NCBI GenBank assembly: GCA_963830385.1
Contig: CAWHMD010000005.1
Location: 62,001 to 126,000, forward strand
Source of the DNA: Bog-532 sp963830385
GTDB lineage: Bacteria > Actinomycetota > Actinomycetes > Streptosporangiales > Streptosporangiaceae
Length of the DNA stretch: 64,000 bases
Direction of reading: 5' to 3'
Made by a program: the position numbers and the translations under genes. A model generated the notes under the pieces. The model searched no databases. It saw only the letters and a list, made by a program, of their open reading frames with translations, and was not told where the DNA came from. Positions 59,801 through 64,000 of this stretch are shown one piece after another (the first letter of the stretch is position 1; every line of letters begins with the position of its first letter).

Positions 59801-60816
59801 ACCCGCACCGCCTCGGACTCGGAGCTGAACTCGGGCGCGTTCTCCAGGTAGGCCACCCGGTCGTAACCCAGCTGCTTGAACAGCCGGTTCTGGCCGGACA
59901 GCAGCCGCAGCGGCTGGCCGTCGGCGCTGAAGTGCTGGGCGATGGTGTTCTGGGGCACGTACAGGGTGTCGCCGGCGGTGATGTCGTACCGCACCGGCTC
60001 CCTGGCGATCCGGGCGTAGTACTTCTCGTCCAGCTCGGCCGCGACCTCCCAGTGCAGGCTGTAGCCCGAGCCGCCCAGCACGTAGAGCACCTCGTCGGCC
60101 ATCTGCCAGCGCTTACCGGACCGGCTGGCGGCCGGGACCTCCAGCTCGAAGCAGTCCACGCTGAACGTGCGGACGTCGGTCGTCTCCGGGGACGACAGCA
60201 CCCGGACCCGGCCCAGCGGGGTGGTCTCCCACACGGTGTCGGCGGGCTTGACCACCTTGCGGCGCTGCTGCACCCCGGGGGTCCAGATCTGGGACCAGTC
60301 CTCGCGGGGGCCGAACCGGTCCTCGTCCGGGATCGGGCCGCTCTTGCCCTGCTGCAGCAGGCCCAGGTACATCCACGCGCACTTGGCCTTGATGACCAGC
60401 GCGGTGGCCTGCTCGTCGTAGGGGTTGAAGTGCCGGTGGACCGAGTCGGTGTGCACCAGCACCAGGTCGTCCTTGGCCCAGTCGTAGCGCTGCCCGTCGT
60501 GGATCTCGTAGCCGCGGCCTTCGAGGATGTAGAAGGCGGCCTCGTTCTGGTGGCCGTGCCCGGCGTTGGAGGAACGCGGCGGCAGCTGCACGAAGTGCAC
60601 CTGCAGGGACTGGGTCAGGAACGGGTCGTCGCCCGGCCCGATCCGCCACCAGGTCCGGGATTGGTCGGAGTCGCCGGAATGAGCCACCGAGGCGTCGTCG
60701 GTGACCACCTCGTCGCTGCGCACCCGGGGGGCGGCCAGCTGGGCCGTGCGGAACTCTTTGAGGCCGTACTGCTCCGAGGTGATGCCCCGGAGAAACACCC
60801 GTCCCTTTTTCGCCAC
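59797..60816 (-). CDS. bicupin protein C
   Basis: The GTG at 60816 follows AAGGAG by five to seven bases and gives 339 residues. Barrel 1 (residues 70-145) holds SNAGHGHQNEAAFYILEG (HxHxxxE) and a distal His in SVHRHFNP. Barrel 2 (residues 215-305) has KRW where HxH is expected (GKRWQMADEVLYVL), so only barrel 1 should bind metal. It is the first gene of the Rieske operon. It may be a dioxygenase or an isomerase; the family relation to bicupins A and B is clear only at the fold level. Confidence 0.82.
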   Translation of the reverse strand: MAKKGRVFLRGITSEQYGLKEFRTAQLAAPRVRSDEVVTDDASVAHSGDSDQSRTWWRIGPGDDPFLTQSLQVHFVQLPPRSSNAGHGHQNEAAFYILEGRGYEIHDGQRYDWAKDDLVLVHTDSVHRHFNPYDEQATALVIKAKCAWMYLGLLQQGKSGPIPDEDRFGPREDWSQIWTPGVQQRRKVVKPADTVWETTPLGRVRVLSSPETTDVRTFSVDCFELEVPAASRSGKRWQMADEVLYVLGGSGYSLHWEVAAELDEKYYARIAREPVRYDITAGDTLYVPQNTIAQHFSADGQPLRLLSGQNRLFKQLGYDRVAYLENAPEFSSESEAVRV

Positions 60817-60845
60817 GATGCTCCTTTGCGCGGTTTTGAGCTATC

Positions 60846-60862
60846 GGTCTAACAGTTATACC
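60846..60862. promoter_or_regulatory. motif M2 palindrome upstream of bicupin C
   Basis: GGTCTAAC-A-GTTATACC has arms pairing at 7 of 8 positions and lies 30-46 bases before the GTG of bicupin C. Read on the minus strand it contains TATAAC, a possible -10, so a bound protein would cover the promoter. TAACAGTTA is shared with the divergent promoter at 53041-53069. Confidence 0.6.
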
Positions 60863-60875
60863 TCTTCGTTTCCAG

Positions 60876-61220
60876 CTACGTCGAGGAAGCCGGGAAGGAC
60901 CGGACCAGTTCGGTGTCCTGGCCGACCGGCCCGACCTTGGCGCTGCCGCCGGGGTTACACAGCGGGGCGGCCCGCCCGGGCAGCGTCTCGGTGAAGAACC
61001 GCCCGTTGTCGGCGGCGAACTCCGCGGTCCCGGGCGGCGCCTTGATGTCGGTGAAGATGGCGGTCTCCGGGCAGACCGGCTCGCACGCCCCGCAGTCGAT
61101 GCACTCGGCCGGGTTGATGTAGAGCTTGCGGTCGCCCTCGTAGATACAGTCGACCGGGCACTCTTCGATGCAGGATTTGTCCATGACGTCGATGCATGGT
61201 TCCGCGATGAAGTAGGGCAC
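60876..61220 (-). CDS. fdxA: 7Fe ferredoxin, FdxA type
   Basis: A 114-residue ferredoxin: MPYFIAEPCIDVMDKSCIEECPVDCIYEG supplies the 3Fe-4S/4Fe-4S cysteines of the first half and AECIDCGACEPVCPETAIF the second, as in actinobacterial FdxA. The usual protein ends near residue 106, with a C-terminal extension of the same kind seen here. It carries single electrons in the cytosol, probably from the reductase encoded upstream to the Rieske oxygenase. Confidence 0.9.
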   Translation of the reverse strand: MPYFIAEPCIDVMDKSCIEECPVDCIYEGDRKLYINPAECIDCGACEPVCPETAIFTDIKAPPGTAEFAADNGRFFTETLPGRAAPLCNPGGSAKVGPVGQDTELVRSFPASST

Positions 61221-61232
61221 GGGTTGCTCCGT

Positions 61233-62393
61233 TCAGGCCGCGCTCGCGCGGCCGGCCAGATCGCCGGCGGGCTCGCCGGCGGTGCCGGTGCCGGTGCCGT
61301 GGGCGGGGACGTCGCTGGAGTGGCCGGGGAACACGCTGGCCTTCGGGTCCAGCGCGGCCACCGCGTTGTTGACCGCGGTGGCGGCCTCGCCGAACCCCAC
61401 CGAGATCAGCCGCACCTTGCCGGGGTACTCGGTGATGTCGCCCGCGGCGTAGACCTGGTCCAGGTTGGTGAGCATGGACGTACCGACGGCCAGCCGGCGG
61501 TCGGTGACGTCCAGGCCCCAGGACTCCAGCGCGCTGATGTCAGCGGTGAAGCCGAGGGCGGCGATGACGGCCTGGGTGGCCAGCCGGTGGGTCTGCTTGC
61601 TGCGCTTGTCCATCACGTCGACCGACTCCACCCGGCCGCCCTCCGGACCGCTGGCCGCCACGACCTCGGCGTTGGTGACGACCGGCACCGCCAGGTCGGC
61701 CACCTGCCGGACCAGAGCCTCGTGGGCCCGGAAGGCCGCCCGCCGGTGCACCATCGTCACCGAGCGGGCGACCGGGGACAGGGTGAGCGCCCAGTCGAAC
61801 GCGCTGTCGCCGCCGCCCACGATCACCACGTCACGGCCGGAGTACTCCTGCGGATCGGGCACGAAGTAGGCCAGCCCGCGGCCCTCGTAGCCGGCCAGCG
61901 CGGGCAGCGGCCGGGGCGTGAACCGGCCGATGCCGCCGGTCACCACGACGAAGCGGGCCCGCAGCCGCCGCCCGGCCGAGGTGGTGATGACCGGCCGCCC
62001 GTGGTCGTAGCCGAGCGTGCGGGCCTCCTCGCCGAGCACGTACCGGGGCCCGTACGGGCGGGCCTGGTCGGCCAGCCGCTCGATGAGGTCCCGGCCGCGC
62101 ACGGCCGGGAAGCCGGCCACGTCGTAGATGAGCTTCTCCGGGTACATGGCGGCGACCTGGCCGCCGATCTCCGGCAGCGAGTCCAGCACCGCGACCGACA
62201 GCCCGCGGAACCCGGCGTAGTAGGCGGCGTACAGGCCGGCCGGGCCGGCCCCGATGATGAGCGCGTCCACGTCGTCATCGAACGGGCCGCCGGCCGCGGG
62301 CAGCCGTTCGCCCGGGGATGAGGGCTCGGCGCGGTGCTGGCCAGGGGCCAGGCCAGGGGCGGGGCCGGGGCCGGTGGGCTGCGGGTGCGACAC
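61233..62393 (-). CDS. thioredoxin-reductase-like ferredoxin-NADP(+) reductase
   Basis: The GTG at 62393 is preceded by AGGAG at seven bases; an ATG at 62423 would lie inside motif M1. The 386-residue flavoprotein has FAD motif LIIGAGPAGLYAAYYAG, NADPH motif VVIVGGGDSAFDWALTL and the closing GDITEYPGKVRLISVGFGEAATAVNNA, typical of the NDOR type. No CxxC redox pair is seen, in line with ferredoxin rather than thioredoxin as partner. The first 30 residues are Pro/Gly-rich. Likely electron source for the ferredoxin gene 12 bases downstream. Confidence 0.9.
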   Translation of the reverse strand: MSHPQPTGPGPAPGLAPGQHRAEPSSPGERLPAAGGPFDDDVDALIIGAGPAGLYAAYYAGFRGLSVAVLDSLPEIGGQVAAMYPEKLIYDVAGFPAVRGRDLIERLADQARPYGPRYVLGEEARTLGYDHGRPVITTSAGRRLRARFVVVTGGIGRFTPRPLPALAGYEGRGLAYFVPDPQEYSGRDVVIVGGGDSAFDWALTLSPVARSVTMVHRRAAFRAHEALVRQVADLAVPVVTNAEVVAASGPEGGRVESVDVMDKRSKQTHRLATQAVIAALGFTADISALESWGLDVTDRRLAVGTSMLTNLDQVYAAGDITEYPGKVRLISVGFGEAATAVNNAVAALDPKASVFPGHSSDVPAHGTGTGTAGEPAGDLAGRASAA

Positions 62394-62414
62394 CTGATCA
62401 CTCCTGTTGAGGAC

Positions 62415-62428
62415 TAAGGTCATACCAT
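62415..62428 (-). promoter_or_regulatory. motif M1, copy C, upstream of the ferredoxin reductase
   Basis: Read in the direction of transcription this is ATGGTATGACCTTA, identical to the first 14 bases of copy B; the second half-site ATGCCAT is absent. It is 22 bases upstream of the chosen GTG start. GGTATGACC has GGT/ACC arms of the kind bound by GntR-family regulators. Confidence 0.6.
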
Positions 62429-62553
62429 TATGTATCAGGCCTACGGCGCGGTGCAAGGGGCTTGCGATCGATTGCCGCCGGGGCAGTGGCGAGGGGGCGG
62501 GCGCGGGCGGCGCGAGGGGCCGGAGGGGCAGCCGCCGGACGAGGACACAACGT

Positions 62554-62605
62554 GCGCGATGCCGCATTCGCACCGGTTGTTACCGGACCAAATGCGGCAT
62601 CGCGC
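62554..62605. repeat. 14-base-arm inverted repeat in the gap 62424-62707
   Basis: GCGCGATGCCGCAT (62554-62567) pairs perfectly with 62592-62605 around a 24-base loop that itself contains ACCGGT/ACCGG. There is no T tract. The rest of this 284-base gap has no convincing gene. It may terminate or insulate between the divergent reductase and endonuclease-like genes, or be a binding site. Confidence 0.7.
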
Positions 62606-62707
62606 CGGTTGGTCGAACGGTCCTCACGCCGGGTGGCCGCACGCCGCACGGGCTGACCGGTGTCAGCCGAGGGCCGGATTGTCGTAGGCGCGCAGGACGC
62701 TAGGGCT

Positions 62708-63703
62708 ATGGGACGGGTGGCTCGTTACGACCAGGCGCGGCTCGCGGAGGCGCTGCGGCGCCAGCACTTCGTGATCGGACGCGACCAGGCGCTGGCTTGC
62801 GGGCTCACGCGGGCGGCACTGGAGCACCGAGTCCGGCCGGGCGGCCCCTGGCAGAAGCTGCTGCCAGGGGTGTACCTGGCCACGACCGGGACCGTGCAGG
62901 CGGAACAGCGGGAGATGGCGGCGCTGCTGCACGCCGCCCCCCGCAGTGCGCTCACCGGGATGGCCGCGGCGCGGCGGTATGGGCTCACAGCGCCAGATGG
63001 CGGTCCGATCGACGTCATCGTGCCGGCGAACGTGCACCGCCAGGGCACCGGTTTTGCCCGGATCCACCGGAGCACGCGAATGCCGGCGGACGTGTGTGTG
63101 GCGGGCGAGATCCGGTTCGCGATGCCCGGGCGGGCCGTGACGGACGCCGCGCGGAGCATGACCAGTTTCCAGGACGTACGGGCGCTGGTGGCCCAGGCGG
63201 TCCAGCAGCGGCGATGCTCGATCGAGATGCTCACCATCGAGCTGGAAGAAGGGCCCGCTGCGGGCTCAGGCCTGCTGCGGGCGGCATTGGAGGAGGTACG
63301 GGCCGGGGTGCGATCCGTGCCCGAAGGAGACCTGCGGACACTGCTGCGGCGACGCCGGCTGCCCGCCCCGGTGTTCAACGCGCGGCTGTACCACGGCGAC
63401 ACGCTGATCGCGGTGGTGGATGCCTGGTGGCCCGAGGCTGGGATGGCCGCCGAAGTCGACTCGCGCGAGTACCACTACTCGGCCGACGACTGGCAGCGGA
63501 CCATGCACCGGCACGACCGGCTGGTGGCCTGCGGAGTGCTCTTGCTGCACTTCACCCCGCGTCAGATTCGGGCCCGGCCCGGCGAGGTGGCGGACCAGAT
63601 CAGTGCGGCGCTGGCAACTGGACGCGGCCGCCCGCCGCTGCCACTGCGGATCCGGGCCGACCCCCGGATTCCGGGGTTGCGGAGGGCTGAGGGCAGTCAG
63701 TAA
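62708..63703 (+). CDS. AbiEi-like N-terminal domain plus DUF559-type endonuclease-like protein
   Basis: The ATG at 62708 gives 331 residues. Residues 5-60 (ALRRQHFVIGRDQALACGLTRAALEHRV, LPGVYLATTG) form the winged-helix domain seen in AbiEi-type antitoxins. The C-terminal part, AWWPEAGMAAEVDSREYHYS and RHDRLVACGVLLLHFTPRQI, matches the Vsr-like DUF559 fold with acidic residues in the usual place. This two-domain protein is common and scattered in actinobacterial genomes; its role is unknown. No AbiEii toxin partner lies next to it. Confidence 0.82.
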   Translation: MGRVARYDQARLAEALRRQHFVIGRDQALACGLTRAALEHRVRPGGPWQKLLPGVYLATTGTVQAEQREMAALLHAAPRSALTGMAAARRYGLTAPDGGPIDVIVPANVHRQGTGFARIHRSTRMPADVCVAGEIRFAMPGRAVTDAARSMTSFQDVRALVAQAVQQRRCSIEMLTIELEEGPAAGSGLLRAALEEVRAGVRSVPEGDLRTLLRRRRLPAPVFNARLYHGDTLIAVVDAWWPEAGMAAEVDSREYHYSADDWQRTMHRHDRLVACGVLLLHFTPRQIRARPGEVADQISAALATGRGRPPLPLRIRADPRIPGLRRAEGSQ

Positions 63704-63867
63704 TACTTCAGGCAATGGGAGGGAAAGCGGCCGGGCCGGAATACAGAGGTCGTTCAGAGCTTTGAACCACCAAAGTTCCTTTGGCCAAACCATAATCCCT
63801 AACGTAGAGTGAACGATTTAGTGGTGTCTGTGAAGGCGCCGGGGCGGGCGAAATCGGAGGTCGAGCG
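63704..63867. promoter_or_regulatory. upstream region of the GntR regulator with a palindrome
   Basis: CCAAAG-TTC-CTTTGG (63770-63784) is a perfect 15-base inverted repeat in a comparatively AT-rich segment, 84 bases before the regulator's start. It may be an autoregulatory operator. It differs from motifs M1 and M2. GGAGG at 63856-63860 serves the GntR start. Confidence 0.5.
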
Positions 63868-64000
63868 ATGGCTGGGTCGCGGGATACCGTACGGGACCAG
63901 ATACCTGTCATCCCCTCTCCGGCTGAACCTGGGCTGTTCAGCCGGGTCAGCGTGGGGCGGATTTCGGAGATCATCGTCGAGCAGATCCGGCTGCTGATGC
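63868..64000 (+). CDS. GntR-family (FCD-type) regulator, N-terminal part cut by window edge
   Basis: The ATG at 63868, 7 bases after GGAGG, opens a frame to the window edge: MAGSRDTVRDQIPVIPSPAE and LFSRVSVGRISEIIVEQIRLLM. The last stretch is the first helix of a GntR winged-helix domain, in the wording usual for FadR/FCD-subgroup regulators. Only 44 residues are visible. It is a candidate regulator for the nearby importer and oxygenase operons, which carry a GGTATGACC-containing motif. Confidence 0.75.
   Translation, partial: MAGSRDTVRDQIPVIPSPAEPGLFSRVSVGRISEIIVEQIRLLM

Noticed and set aside
62708..63703. Complete AbiE toxin-antitoxin system
   Set aside because: The protein has an AbiEi-like N-terminal domain but no AbiEii nucleotidyltransferase partner is adjacent; its C-terminus is DUF559-like.

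Overview
The window is very GC-rich, packed with short-gap or overlapping genes, and reads as an actinobacterial chromosome. Support for this comes from a mycofactocin locus, an MftR/TetR-type regulator, a 7Fe ferredoxin of the FdxA type, paired MerR and Hsp20 heat-shock genes, many GTG starts, and many regulators of TetR, PadR, LuxR-response and GntR families. No rRNA, tRNA or CRISPR array was seen. Protein calls rest on motif recognition by eye; no database search was run.

Layout. 1-9.2 kb is housekeeping and unknown-function genes: a methyltransferase cut by the window edge, a thioesterase, a membrane glycosyltransferase, a two-component system whose kinase is frameshifted, a D-amino-acid-oxidase-like flavoprotein, a PRC-barrel protein and an MpaB-like protein. 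9.2-16.7 kb holds a TetR/hydrolase pair, an adenine-deaminase-type enzyme, an Hsp20 gene with a near-consensus promoter and a MerR regulator, a PadR/membrane-protein pair and an aldo/keto reductase.

16.7-26.1 kb is a mycofactocin locus read on the minus strand from 25286 down to 16706: mftA (a 49-codon gene ending in IDGMCGVY), mftC, then an IS110-family element inserted antisense, two mycofactocin-type SDR dehydrogenases that both carry frameshifts, a MoxR ATPase and VWA protein pair, a small monooxygenase-like protein, mftE and a third SDR. mftR diverges from mftA, with two copies of CGTCACC-N-GGTGACG between them. mftB has no room between mftA and mftC, and mftD and mftF are not in the window.

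26.1-33 kb carries LysR/MFS and AraC/aldo-keto reductase divergent pairs, a MetE-like enzyme and a DUF72 protein. 33-62.4 kb looks like an uptake and degradation region for aromatic or related carboxylic acids. It has a Liv-type ABC importer in which both permeases and one ATPase are a single protein, a tripartite tricarboxylate (TctC plus fused TctA-TctB) importer, three bicupin proteins, a Rieske oxygenase with ferredoxin and ferredoxin reductase, a 4,5-dihydroxyphthalate-decarboxylase-like enzyme, and a lower pathway resembling the protocatechuate 4,5-cleavage route (LigJ-like hydratase, LigK-like aldolase, malate dehydrogenase). No recognised ring-cleavage dioxygenase of the LigAB type is present. 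A 14-20 bp motif (ATGGTATGACCTTATGCCAT) precedes both importers and the ferredoxin reductase, suggesting one regulon; a GntR-family regulator begins at 63868 and runs off the edge.

At least five conserved genes carry small frameshifts and one carries an in-frame stop. Most are single G or C losses inside G/C runs, so assembly error is as likely as gene decay and should be settled before any of these genes is called dead.
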